17,076 nt of DNA from an uncultured Alcaligenaceae bacterium (GTDB taxonomy: Bacteria > Pseudomonadota > Gammaproteobacteria > Burkholderiales > Burkholderiaceae_B). The first letter of the stretch is position 1, and the number at the start of each line of letters is the position of its first letter. Both the position numbers and the translations under genes were made by a program. The stretch lies in contig CALEQZ010000034.1 of the NCBI GenBank assembly GCA_937908115.1, positions 1-17,076 on the forward strand. Direction: 5' to 3'. The notes under the pieces are model-generated. The model made no database searches, was not told the origin of the DNA, and was given only the letters and a program-made list of their open reading frames with translations. Shown one piece after another: positions 1 to 6,054 of this stretch.

Positions 1-129
1 CCCATCGCCGTCTCCGGCGCGGTCTTCATTCCGCTGGCGCCGCCGCCGCACGGCCTTGCGCTGCGCCACCAGCGCGGCGGCGTAGGCGGCGTCGTCGTCG
101 AGTCCGGGAAAAGGGGCGGGGGTAGGCAT
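1..129 (-). CDS. yraN: Probable YraN (UPF0102) family protein, N-terminal fragment
   Basis: This is an open frame of 43 codons that starts with ATG at 129 on the minus strand and runs off the left edge of the window. The visible N-terminus begins MPTPAPFPGLDDDAAYAAAL and continues into a basic stretch with four consecutive arginines near residues 28-31. The conserved endonuclease-like core of YraN would lie outside the window, so the family itself cannot be seen. The assignment rests on position: yraN commonly sits next to rsmI (yraL), and Bordetella-type YraN proteins, as I recall them, carry an alanine- and arginine-rich N-terminal extension like this one. The gene diverges from rsmI across about 45 bp. 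YraN's biochemical role is not firmly established. There is no clear Shine-Dalgarno sequence before the ATG. It could be another short basic hypothetical protein. Confidence 0.5.
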   Translation of the reverse strand, partial: MPTPAPFPGLDDDAAYAAALVAQRKAVRRRRQRNEDRAGDGDG

Positions 130-174
130 GGAGGCGACTACACTGGCAGTTTTCCGCCCAACTTGTCTTGCTGC

Positions 175-1107
175 ATGAACGAAAATGTCGCGCCAGGCGT
201 CGCCGGCGACGCCTGGCAACGGGTGGCCGCCCGCGTGGACGCCCAGTCTTGGCCGGCCCCTGCCCTGTACGTGGTCGCCACGCCGATCGGCAATCTGGGT
301 GACCTGGGCCTGCGCGCGTGGCGGGCGCTGGCGTTGGCCGACGTCATCGCCGCCGAAGACACCCGCGCCAGCCGCGCGCTGCTCGATGCCTGGGGCGTGT
401 CCACGCCGCTGATCGCCGCGCACCGCCATAACGAGGCGGCCGCCGCCGAAGGCATCGTCCGGCGGCTGGCCGAAGGCCAGCGCGTGGCGCTGATTTCCGA
501 CGCCGGGGCACCGGCCGTCAGCGATCCGGGCGCCCGGGTGGTGCGCGCCGTGCGAGCGGCGGGCTACCCCGTGGTGCCGGTGCCGGGACCGAGCGCCGTC
601 ATCGCCGCGCTGATGGCCAGCGGCGCCACCTCCGATGAAAACCCCGCCTTTGCCTTTGCCGGGTTCGCCCCCGCCAAGTCGGCCGCGCGCCGGCGCTGGT
701 TGCAGCAATGGACGAGCCTGCCCGCGCCGGTGGTCATGTTCGAGGCGCCGCATCGGCTGGCCGCGACGCTGGCCGATTTGCTCGCGGTGTGCGGACCCGG
801 CCGCGCGTTGACGGTGGCGCGCGAACTGACCAAGCGCTTCGAAGAAATCGCCACCATGCCGTTGGGGGATGCGCAGGCCTGGCTGCAGGCCGGGCCGCAG
901 CGTGGACAAGGCGAGTTCGTGCTGATCTTGCACGAGGCCGATGCGGCCGCGGACGCCGGGCCCGGGGCCGACGCTCAGGCGGACGCCTTGCTCGACGCGC
1001 TGCTGGAGGTCGTGTCGGTGCGTGACGCCGCGCGGGTCGCCGCGCGCGTGACCGGCCTTGCCCGCGATGCGCTGTACGCGCGCGCCTTGGCGCGCAAGGG
1101 GGGCTGA
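175..1107 (+). CDS. rsmI: 16S rRNA (cytidine-1402 2'-O)-methyltransferase RsmI
   Basis: RsmI methylates the ribose 2'-OH of C1402 in the decoding centre of 16S rRNA, using S-adenosylmethionine, in the cytoplasm. From ATG 175 the protein has 310 residues, slightly longer than the E. coli enzyme (about 286). The tetrapyrrole-methylase fold motifs are all visible: YVVATPIGNLGD (32-43), AEDTR (60-64), SDAGAPAVSDPG (108-119) and PGPSA (137-141). About 30 residues precede the first beta strand, more than usual, so GTG 235 is a possible alternative; TTG 163 would add four residues. None of these starts has a convincing Shine-Dalgarno sequence. The gene is divergent from the gene at 1-129 and is followed 13 bp after its stop by the alkyltransferase gene, so the two are probably co-transcribed. 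The family call is firm; the exact start is not. Confidence 0.95.
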   Translation: MNENVAPGVAGDAWQRVAARVDAQSWPAPALYVVATPIGNLGDLGLRAWRALALADVIAAEDTRASRALLDAWGVSTPLIAAHRHNEAAAAEGIVRRLAEGQRVALISDAGAPAVSDPGARVVRAVRAAGYPVVPVPGPSAVIAALMASGATSDENPAFAFAGFAPAKSAARRRWLQQWTSLPAPVVMFEAPHRLAATLADLLAVCGPGRALTVARELTKRFEEIATMPLGDAQAWLQAGPQRGQGEFVLILHEADAAADAGPGADAQADALLDALLEVVSVRDAARVAARVTGLARDALYARALARKGG

Positions 1108-1120
1108 GGTGCCCCGGTCC

Positions 1121-1795
1121 ATGGGCGAGCCGATCGATCCAGCGGCCAAGCGCCGGCCTGGGCCGGGCCGCAGGCCGGCGGCGCAGCCGCGCGCGGGCCG
1201 ACGCAAAGGCTGGCGCGGCCTGCCGGACGGGCGCGTCCCGGCGATGCGGGATACGCCGACCCCGCTCGGCCCGATGCGCCTAGCCGCTTGCGATGGCACC
1301 CTGGTCGGGGCCTGGTTCGTCGACCAAGCCGATGCGCCGCCCCTGCCCGCGGCAGCAACCCAGGCCGCACCGGAGCACGGCGGCGACGCCGACCACGCCG
1401 TCCTGGACCAGGCCGAAAGCCAATTGCAGGCCTGGTTCCGCGGCGAGCGGACCGCGTTTGACGTGCCGCTTGCCGCGCACGGCACCCCGTTCCAGCAAAG
1501 CGTTTGGCGGGTGCTGTGCGAAGTACCGTTCGGCGCCGTCATCAGCTATGGGCGACTGGCCGCACGCGTGGGCCGGCCGCGGGCGGTGCGCGCCGTCGCC
1601 CAGGCCGTGGGCGCCAATCCGATTTCCCTCTTCATCCCCTGCCACCGCATCGTCGGCCACGACACGTCCCTGACCGGTTTTGGGGGCGGGCTGATGCGCA
1701 AGCGGGCCTTGCTCGCGCATGAAGGCCACCCCTACGCGGGCGAACAAGCGCGCTCGCGCTACGTGCATCCGGGGCAGCTGCCGCTGGATCTGTAG
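1121..1795 (+). CDS. ogt: Methylated-DNA--protein-cysteine S-methyltransferase (Ogt type)
   Basis: This is a suicide DNA-repair enzyme that moves the alkyl group from O6-alkylguanine to its own active-site cysteine. The diagnostic PCHR motif lies at residues 173-176 with acceptor Cys174, preceded by a helix-turn-helix-like stretch (QQSVWRVLCEVPFGAVISYG, 125-144) and followed by the usual GGGLMRKRALLAHEG block. ATG 1121 is chosen because GAGGTG at 1106-1111 lies nine bases upstream, overlapping the rsmI stop. This gives 224 residues and an arginine-, proline- and glycine-rich N-terminal extension of about 40 residues. ATG 1244 (Met42) would give a protein starting right before the conserved TPLGPMRLAACDG segment, as in typical Ogt, but has no good ribosome site. 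The gene converges on rlpA. The N-terminal half lacks Ada-type zinc-binding cysteines, so this is Ogt rather than Ada. Confidence 0.9.
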   Translation: MGEPIDPAAKRRPGPGRRPAAQPRAGRRKGWRGLPDGRVPAMRDTPTPLGPMRLAACDGTLVGAWFVDQADAPPLPAAATQAAPEHGGDADHAVLDQAESQLQAWFRGERTAFDVPLAAHGTPFQQSVWRVLCEVPFGAVISYGRLAARVGRPRAVRAVAQAVGANPISLFIPCHRIVGHDTSLTGFGGGLMRKRALLAHEGHPYAGEQARSRYVHPGQLPLDL

Positions 1796-1820
1796 CGTCC
1801 CGGTGGCGGCAGTCTGCGCC

Positions 1821-1842
1821 GAGCCTGCCTTCGGCCGGGCTC
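1821..1842. terminator. Hairpin between convergent ogt and rlpA
   Basis: GAGCC at 1821-1825 pairs with GGCTC at 1838-1842, and the stem extends by a G-U and a G-C pair around a loop containing TTCGG. It lies in the 45-bp gap between convergent stops and overlaps the rlpA stop codon. No run of T follows on either strand, so any termination would be weak or factor-dependent. It could serve both genes. Confidence 0.35.
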
Positions 1843-2848
1843 AGGGCGTCGAAATGCTCGGCATGATGCCGGTATAGGTGCTGATCGTTTGGGCGGCGGC
1901 CAGGGCCGCTTCGCGGGTCAGGTAGGGCCCGACCAGCACGCGGTAAAGCTGGTTGGCGGCCTGCCGAACGGTGACCGCAGGCTGGCCGCTGCCGGCCAGC
2001 GCGTTGCCGGCCCGTTCGGCCAGCGCATGGGCGTTGGCCGTTTGACTGAAGGCGCCCAGCTGCAGGAAAACCCCGCCGCCCGGCGACGCGGCCTGCGCGG
2101 CCGGTGCGGACCCGGACGGCATCGCAGGCGCTGCCGGGGCAGGCCCCTGCGCGACGCTGGCCGGCGCGGCCGTCGGCGCGGGTGCCACCGGCATCGCTTC
2201 GGCAGGCGGGGCGGCCGAGGCGTCGGCCAGCATCGGCGCCGGGTCGGGCGCCGGGTTCCAGCGCCGGATTTCGTCGGGCATGATGCGCTCGACGATGACT
2301 TCGTCGCTGCCCTGCTGCAAGATGCCCAGCTTGTACGCCGCCACGTACGACAGGTCGATGATGCGGCCGTCGTGGAACGGCCCCCGGTCATTGACCCGCA
2401 CCACGATGGACTTGCCGGTGGCCACGCGCGTGACGCGCGCGTAGCTTGGCAGCGGCAGCGTCTTGTGCGCGGCCGTCATGGCGTACATGTCGTAGACCTC
2501 GCCGATCGAGGTCTTGTTGCCATGGAATTTCTTGCCGTACCAGGAGGCCACGCCGCGCTCACGGTAAGGTCGGCCCGACACATCGGGGACATAGCGCCGG
2601 CCCAGCACCACGTAGGGCTTGTTGGCGCCGCGCGCCAGCGGCTCGACGCGCGGCACCGCATCGGGCACCTGGTCCAGGTTGGCGGGCGGGCGCTCGTGCG
2701 GCCCGTCGTCCTTGTAATAACCGCCTTTGCGCGGCCCGGTCGAGCACGCGGCCAGGGCAAGCAGCACGGCCGCGGCAAGCAGCCGGCCTGCGGCACCGGG
2801 CAGGCGTCGCTGTCGCCGGGCAAGGGGCAGGCGGGCTTCGGCCGTCAC
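1841..2848 (-). CDS. rlpA: RlpA, septal lytic transglycosylase lipoprotein with SPOR domain
   Basis: RlpA is an outer-membrane lipoprotein at the septum; in Pseudomonas it cleaves peptidoglycan strands lacking stem peptides. The start is GTG 2848, whose GTGA overlaps the rapZ stop by 4 bp, with GGAGG nine bases upstream; this gives 335 residues. A basic, hydrophobic signal peptide leads to the lipobox LAAC with lipidated Cys35. Serine at +2 fits outer-membrane sorting. The double-psi beta-barrel domain (about 98-190) has ASWYG (101-105) and the residues matching the Pseudomonas catalytic pair, His128 and Asp154 (VNDRGPF). A low-complexity Ala/Pro linker (about 198-257) precedes a C-terminal SPOR domain (about 259-335, VFLQLGAFS at its start), which binds denuded septal glycan. 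The upstream extension of this frame into rapZ (to about 3100) is not coding. It is the last gene of the leftward block. Confidence 0.93.
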   Translation of the reverse strand: MTAEARLPLARRQRRLPGAAGRLLAAAVLLALAACSTGPRKGGYYKDDGPHERPPANLDQVPDAVPRVEPLARGANKPYVVLGRRYVPDVSGRPYRERGVASWYGKKFHGNKTSIGEVYDMYAMTAAHKTLPLPSYARVTRVATGKSIVVRVNDRGPFHDGRIIDLSYVAAYKLGILQQGSDEVIVERIMPDEIRRWNPAPDPAPMLADASAAPPAEAMPVAPAPTAAPASVAQGPAPAAPAMPSGSAPAAQAASPGGGVFLQLGAFSQTANAHALAERAGNALAGSGQPAVTVRQAANQLYRVLVGPYLTREAALAAAQTISTYTGIMPSISTP

Positions 2849-3720
2849 GGCTCGCTTCCTCCGGCCTGGGTGCGGTGGCGCACCAGCAAGGGCGTGCGTC
2901 CCTTGAAGCGCTTGGCCAGCTCTTCGACGACGTAGACCGAGCGATGTTGGCCGCCCGTGCAGCCGATGGCCACGGTCAGGTAGGCGCGAGTGTCCTGCAT
3001 GTAGCGCGGCAGCCACTTGGACAGGAAAGCCTCGATGTCGTCGATCATCTGGCCGACCGATTCGAAGCTGGCCAGCCACTGCGCCACGGGCTCGTCGCAC
3101 CCGGTCAGCGGGCGCAGCCGGCTGTCGTAGTACGGGTTGGGCAGGCAGCGCACGTCGAACACCAGGTCCGCGTCGTTGGGCACCCCGCGCTTGAAGGCGA
3201 ACGATTCGAAAGTCAGCAGCAACGGCTGCCTGTCGGCCTGCACCAGGTCGCGCACCCAGGCGCGCAGCTGCCCGGGCGTCAGCTGCGACGTGTCGATGAC
3301 GTGCTCCTGTTCGCGCAACGGCGCCAGCAGCTCGCGCTCCAGCGCGATGCAGTCCTGCAGCGAAGGCGTGACGCCCTGGCGCCGCAGCCGGTCGGTCAGC
3401 GGATGGCGCCGGCGCGACTCGGAATAACGCTGGATCAGCGTGTCGGTGCTGGCGTCCAAGAACACCACGCGCAGCGACGTGCCCATGGCGCGCAACGCCG
3501 TGAGCACCCCGGGTAGTTCGGCGATTTCCCCTGGCGATCGCACGTCCATGGCCACCGCCACGCGCTCGAGCATGTCGTCGCGGGCGCTGGCGATGAACTC
3601 ATGCAGGAACCGGACGGGAAGGTTGTCGATGCAGGTGTAGCCGGAGTCCTCCAGCATGCGCAGCGCCACCGACTTGCCCGAGCCCGATATGCCGGTGATC
3701 AGGACGACGTGCGTAGTCAT
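2845..3720 (-). CDS. rapZ: RNase adaptor protein RapZ
   Basis: In E. coli, RapZ delivers the small RNA GlmZ to RNase E and so sets synthesis of GlmS, the first enzyme of amino-sugar production for peptidoglycan and LPS; it responds to glucosamine-6-phosphate. The protein has 291 residues, near the family norm. The N-terminal P-loop domain begins with Walker A GISGSGKS (10-17) and has a Walker B-like VVFLDAS. The C-terminal RNA- and ligand-binding domain holds GCTGGQHRSVYVVEEL from residue 253 with His259, matching the conserved E. coli site, and the cysteine of VRCLPNPYYD. The gene lies 7 bp after hprK and overlaps rlpA by 4 bp. In Bordetella-type genomes GlmZ has not, to my knowledge, been shown to exist, so the RNA partner here is uncertain. 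Confidence 0.95.
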   Translation of the reverse strand: MTTHVVLITGISGSGKSVALRMLEDSGYTCIDNLPVRFLHEFIASARDDMLERVAVAMDVRSPGEIAELPGVLTALRAMGTSLRVVFLDASTDTLIQRYSESRRRHPLTDRLRRQGVTPSLQDCIALERELLAPLREQEHVIDTSQLTPGQLRAWVRDLVQADRQPLLLTFESFAFKRGVPNDADLVFDVRCLPNPYYDSRLRPLTGCDEPVAQWLASFESVGQMIDDIEAFLSKWLPRYMQDTRAYLTVAIGCTGGQHRSVYVVEELAKRFKGRTPLLVRHRTQAGGSEP

Positions 3721-3727
3721 CCCGGCG

Positions 3728-4654
3728 CTACTTGCTGTTTTGCAGGATGGCCATGGCTTGCCGTTCCATGAATTCCCCCAGCGTATCGATGCCGCGCAGC
3801 TTCAGGATGGTGTTGCGCACGGCGGCTTCGACCAGCACGGCGAGGTTGCGGCCGGCGGCCACTTGCAGCATGACGCGGCGGATGGGCAGCCCCAGCATGT
3901 CCTGGGTCATGTCTTGCAGGGGCAGCCGCTCGAACTTGTCCTGCGCGGTGGCGCGCACCAGGTGCACGATGAGCTTGAGCTTCATCTTGCGGCGCACCGA
4001 GGTCTCGCCGAAGATGGTGCGGATGTCCAGCAGGCCCAGGCCGCGCACTTCCAGCAGGTTCTGCAGCAGGGGCGGGCAGGTGCCCTCGATCACGTTGGGC
4101 GCGGTGCGCGACAGCTCGACCGCGTCGTCGGCGACCAGGCCGTGGCCGCGCGAGATGAGTTCCAGCGCCAGCTCGCTTTTGCCCAGGCCGGATTCGCCGG
4201 TGATCAGCACGCCCAGGCCGAGCACGTCCATGAATACCCCGTGCACGGTGGTCTTGGGCGCGAGCTTCTTGCCCAGGTAGATGCGCAGCAGGTCGATCAG
4301 CTGCGCCGCGGGCATCGACGTCGACAGCAGCGGCACGTGCTGGCGGTCACAGTTGTCGATCAGGTCCTGCGGCGCGGCAATGCCGTCTGCCAGCAGGATG
4401 GCCGGTACGCCGCCAGCGAGCAGTTCTTCGATGTGGTGGGAACGCCGTCGCACTTCGAAGCGCAGGTAGTAGGACATCTCCTCGTGTCCGAACACCTGGA
4501 TGCGCGACGGGTGGATGAGGTTGAAGTGGCCGATCAGGTCGGCGGCCGACATGCCCTCGTCCGGAATCCCCCGGTCGGCTGCGCTATGCCCGGCCAGCCA
4601 GGTGAAAGGAATCTTGTCGGCGTTGTCGTCAACCAGTTCCTGGATGGTGAGCAT
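3728..4654 (-). CDS. hprK: HPr kinase/phosphorylase HprK
   Basis: HprK phosphorylates and dephosphorylates a regulatory serine on HPr, the small PTS phosphocarrier. In proteobacteria it is found with incomplete, regulatory PTS systems rather than sugar import. The 308-residue protein has an N-terminal domain and a C-terminal kinase domain with His138, Walker A GESGLGKS (153-160), the acidic pair in LVADD (173-177) and the HprK signature LEVRGLGLLDI (201-211). The start ATG 4654 has GAAGGA a few bases upstream. It lies 15 bp after ptsN and 7 bp before rapZ and is clearly part of the same transcript. No ptsH or ptsI is in this window, so its HPr substrate must be encoded elsewhere. I see no missing catalytic residue. 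Confidence 0.97.
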   Translation of the reverse strand: MLTIQELVDDNADKIPFTWLAGHSAADRGIPDEGMSAADLIGHFNLIHPSRIQVFGHEEMSYYLRFEVRRRSHHIEELLAGGVPAILLADGIAAPQDLIDNCDRQHVPLLSTSMPAAQLIDLLRIYLGKKLAPKTTVHGVFMDVLGLGVLITGESGLGKSELALELISRGHGLVADDAVELSRTAPNVIEGTCPPLLQNLLEVRGLGLLDIRTIFGETSVRRKMKLKLIVHLVRATAQDKFERLPLQDMTQDMLGLPIRRVMLQVAAGRNLAVLVEAAVRNTILKLRGIDTLGEFMERQAMAILQNSK

Positions 4655-4669
4655 GGCATCCTTCGCAAT

Positions 4670-5125
4670 TCAGGCCGAGCCCGTGGTCAGCAGCTTGTGC
4701 ACCACCAGCGGATCGGGCTCCTCGGCCAGGCGCTCGCGCAGGCTTTTGTTCGACAGAAGTTGTGCGAGCTCGGCAAGGATGTCCAGGTGCTGCTGGGTGG
4801 CCGCTTCGGGCACGAGCAGGAACATGAGCAATTTGACGGGCTGGCTGTCCGGCGCGTCGAAGGGGACGGGATTGGCCAGGCGCATGAAGGCGGCAAGCGC
4901 CTCGGTCAGTCCCTTGACCCTGCCGTGCGGCACCGCCACACCCTGGCCCAGGCCGGTAGAACCCAGGCGCTCGCGGGCGAACAGGCTGTCGAATACGGTA
5001 GCCCTGGCCAGGCCGTGATGATTCTCGAACAACAGGCCGGCCTGTTCGAACGCCCGCTTCTTGCTGGTGACGGGCAGGTCGAGCACGATATTGCCGGCAG
5101 GCAGAATGCGCGACAAGTGGTTCAT
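4670..5125 (-). CDS. ptsN: Nitrogen-PTS regulatory protein EIIA-Ntr (PtsN)
   Basis: EIIA-Ntr is the terminal phospho-acceptor of the nitrogen PTS. In other bacteria its phosphorylation state controls potassium uptake, carbon storage and stress responses through protein-protein contacts. The 151-residue product has the phosphorylated histidine His67 in GVAVPHGR and the conserved TSKKRAFEQAG segment (20-30), so the family and start are secure. The ATG at 5125 has no Shine-Dalgarno sequence. Instead a perfect TATAAT ends 7 bp before it, which suggests a leaderless mRNA. hprK follows after 15 bp. Upstream lies a 291-bp gap to hpf, unlike the tight packing elsewhere in the block, so ptsN probably has its own promoter in addition to any read-through. 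Confidence 0.96.
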   Translation of the reverse strand: MNHLSRILPAGNIVLDLPVTSKKRAFEQAGLLFENHHGLARATVFDSLFARERLGSTGLGQGVAVPHGRVKGLTEALAAFMRLANPVPFDAPDSQPVKLLMFLLVPEAATQQHLDILAELAQLLSNKSLRERLAEEPDPLVVHKLLTTGSA

Positions 5126-5416
5126 GCGTAGGATTATATGATTATATGACGCGGTGCAAAAAACCGCGATTCCGTGCCCGCAGCGGGGCGTTGGCCGGCC
5201 AGCGGCGCGGCTGCGGGAACGGCATTGTAGGCAGGATATGTCGCGGGATAAAGCGGCGGGCGACGAAAGGCCGTGAAAACGGTGCCGGGTGATGCGTCGT
5301 GCGGCGCGCGCGAGGGGAAGCGGGCGAATCGATGGGAGGGAAATCCGGCGCGGGGGCCGTTGCGTCGATGTCCCGCCGGGCGATTCGCCCAGAGGAACAC
5401 CGAGCCGGTCATGCGA
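5126..5416. other. Intergenic region between hpf and ptsN
   Basis: No convincing gene lies in these 291 bp. The region holds the ptsN -10 boxes (5133-5148), a 6-bp perfect dyad CGCGGT/ACCGCG (5150-5168) with a six-base A/T run in its loop, a larger imperfect dyad with 8-bp outer arms CCCGCAGC/GCTGCGGG (5177-5217), and a short hairpin GGGCG-ATT-CGCCC (5378-5390) soon after the hpf stop. A TACAAT box on the minus strand (5229-5224) is another possible upstream -10. None of the hairpins is followed by a T run in the right place for a standard intrinsic terminator, so read-through from hpf is possible. Confidence 0.5.
5133..5148 (-). promoter_or_regulatory. Tandemly duplicated -10 box of ptsN
   Basis: On the minus strand the sequence CATATAATCATATAAT is two exact copies of an 8-mer, each holding a perfect TATAAT (5146-5141 and 5138-5133). 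The proximal box ends 7 bp before the ptsN ATG, which puts the predicted transcription start at or next to the A of the start codon. The -35 region is poor: the best match for the proximal box is TTTGCA with a 16-bp spacer. The AT-rich block is conspicuous in this GC-rich DNA. Confidence 0.6.
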
Positions 5417-5737
5417 TCAGGCGGCGAGTTGCCGCTTGACCGGGGCATGCGCGTGGTTTTGCACGCGATCCTTGTACTGGATGACCTTGCGGTCGGTCTT
5501 GTCGACCAGCGTGTCTATGGCGGCGTAAAGGTTTTCCGCTGCGGCTTCGCAGTGGATGTCCTTGCCGGGCAGGCGCATGGTGATTTCGGCTTTGTGCTTG
5601 AGGGGTTCGAGCGAGAGCACAACCTGCGTGTCGATGACGTGATCGAAGTGCCGCAGCACTCGGGACAGCTTATTGACGACGTACTCGCGGATGGCCGGGG
5701 TGACGTCGAGATGGTGACCGCTGATGCTCAGGTTCAT
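5417..5737 (-). CDS. hpf: Ribosome hibernation-promoting factor HPF (short form)
   Basis: HPF binds the 30S subunit in the mRNA/tRNA channel and promotes inactive 100S ribosomes in stationary phase or stress. The 106-residue product is the short HPF type, without the C-terminal dimerisation domain of long HPF. It shows the family N-terminus MNLSISGHHLDVTPAIREYV, the basic KHKAEITMRLPGK segment and the DTLVDKTDRKVIQYKDR helix. The start ATG 5737 has AAAGGAG eight bases upstream. Where rpoN is present it normally precedes hpf, but here the upstream gene is lptB, 346 bp away. hpf probably has its own promoter (5824-5852) and a structured 80-nt leader. The next gene, ptsN, is the usual neighbour. 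Confidence 0.95.
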   Translation of the reverse strand: MNLSISGHHLDVTPAIREYVVNKLSRVLRHFDHVIDTQVVLSLEPLKHKAEITMRLPGKDIHCEAAAENLYAAIDTLVDKTDRKVIQYKDRVQNHAHAPVKRQLAA

Positions 5738-5805
5738 AAAGGGCTCTCCTTTGAAAAGGCATGAACGCGCAACGATGCGCCAGTGGCGTGGTGGATCCTC
5801 CTTTT
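5738..5805 (-). promoter_or_regulatory. hpf leader with two ribosome-site-like sequences and competing pairings
   Basis: The leader has a strong AAAAGGAGG (5805-5797) with no start codon at the right distance, and the real ribosome site AAAGGAG (5752-5746) before hpf. The real site can pair with CCTTT just upstream (5759-5755) or with CCTTT just downstream (5742-5738), giving short stems. The upstream CCTTTT can instead pair with the AAAAGG of the first site. The elements are seen directly; a regulatory role is inferred. Confidence 0.35.
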
Positions 5806-5823
5806 GGAAACGATGACAAGCCC

Positions 5824-5852
5824 AGTGTATCGACTCCCGCAGGCAATTCCAA
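5824..5852 (-). promoter_or_regulatory. Candidate sigma70 promoter of hpf
   Basis: TTGGAA (5852-5847) and TACACT (5829-5824) on the minus strand are separated by exactly 17 bp; each matches consensus at four of six positions. Transcription would start near 5817, giving a leader of about 80 nt. This is the best-spaced candidate in the lptB-hpf gap. Confidence 0.5.
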
Positions 5853-6026
5853 GCCGCGCCGCGGCACCGCCGGCGGGCGCGTCGCAGGCTGCGGCAAAAA
5901 GGGCGCCGGACCGAGCGAAAAGCCAGGGCGCAACGTCCTTGCAGCGGCAGCGAGGAGCGATAGGAAAAGGCAGGGCGGGCGGGAAAGCCCGTGCCCGGCG
6001 AAGACGGACCAGCGCGCGAAACGACC

Positions 6027-6054
6027 CCGATGCGGGCGGCGGCGCCCGCATCGG
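6027..6054. terminator. 12-bp perfect hairpin downstream of lptB
   Basis: CCGATGCGGGCG (6027-6038) pairs perfectly with CGCCCGCATCGG (6043-6054) around a 4-nt loop. It lies 29 bp after the lptB stop in the direction of transcription. On the minus strand it is followed by GGTCGTTTCG rather than a run of T. It is therefore either a weak or factor-aided terminator, or a 3'-end stabiliser of the lpt transcript. Confidence 0.5.

Noticed and set aside
2849..3100. Upstream extension of the rlpA frame into rapZ
   Set aside because: It would bury the signal peptide; GTG 2848 has a good ribosome site and the typical 4-bp overlap.
3656..5131. Plus-strand open frame of 491 codons opposite hprK and ptsN
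   Set aside because: It is antisense to two firmly identified genes, its composition (His/Gln/Arg/Gly-rich) is that of a GC-rich shadow, and it has no family resemblance.
5378..5390. Short hairpin GGGCG-ATT-CGCCC after hpf as an intrinsic terminator
   Set aside because: The stem is only 5-6 bp and there is no T run.
5134..5448. Minus-strand 104-codon frame in the hpf-ptsN gap
   Set aside because: It overlaps the end of hpf, includes the ptsN promoter boxes, and shows no family pattern.
5670..5762. Possible 30-codon upstream reading frame overlapping the start of hpf (ATG at 5762, minus strand)
   Set aside because: There is no ribosome site at the right distance, and the peptide is Arg/Pro/His-rich like other frame shadows.
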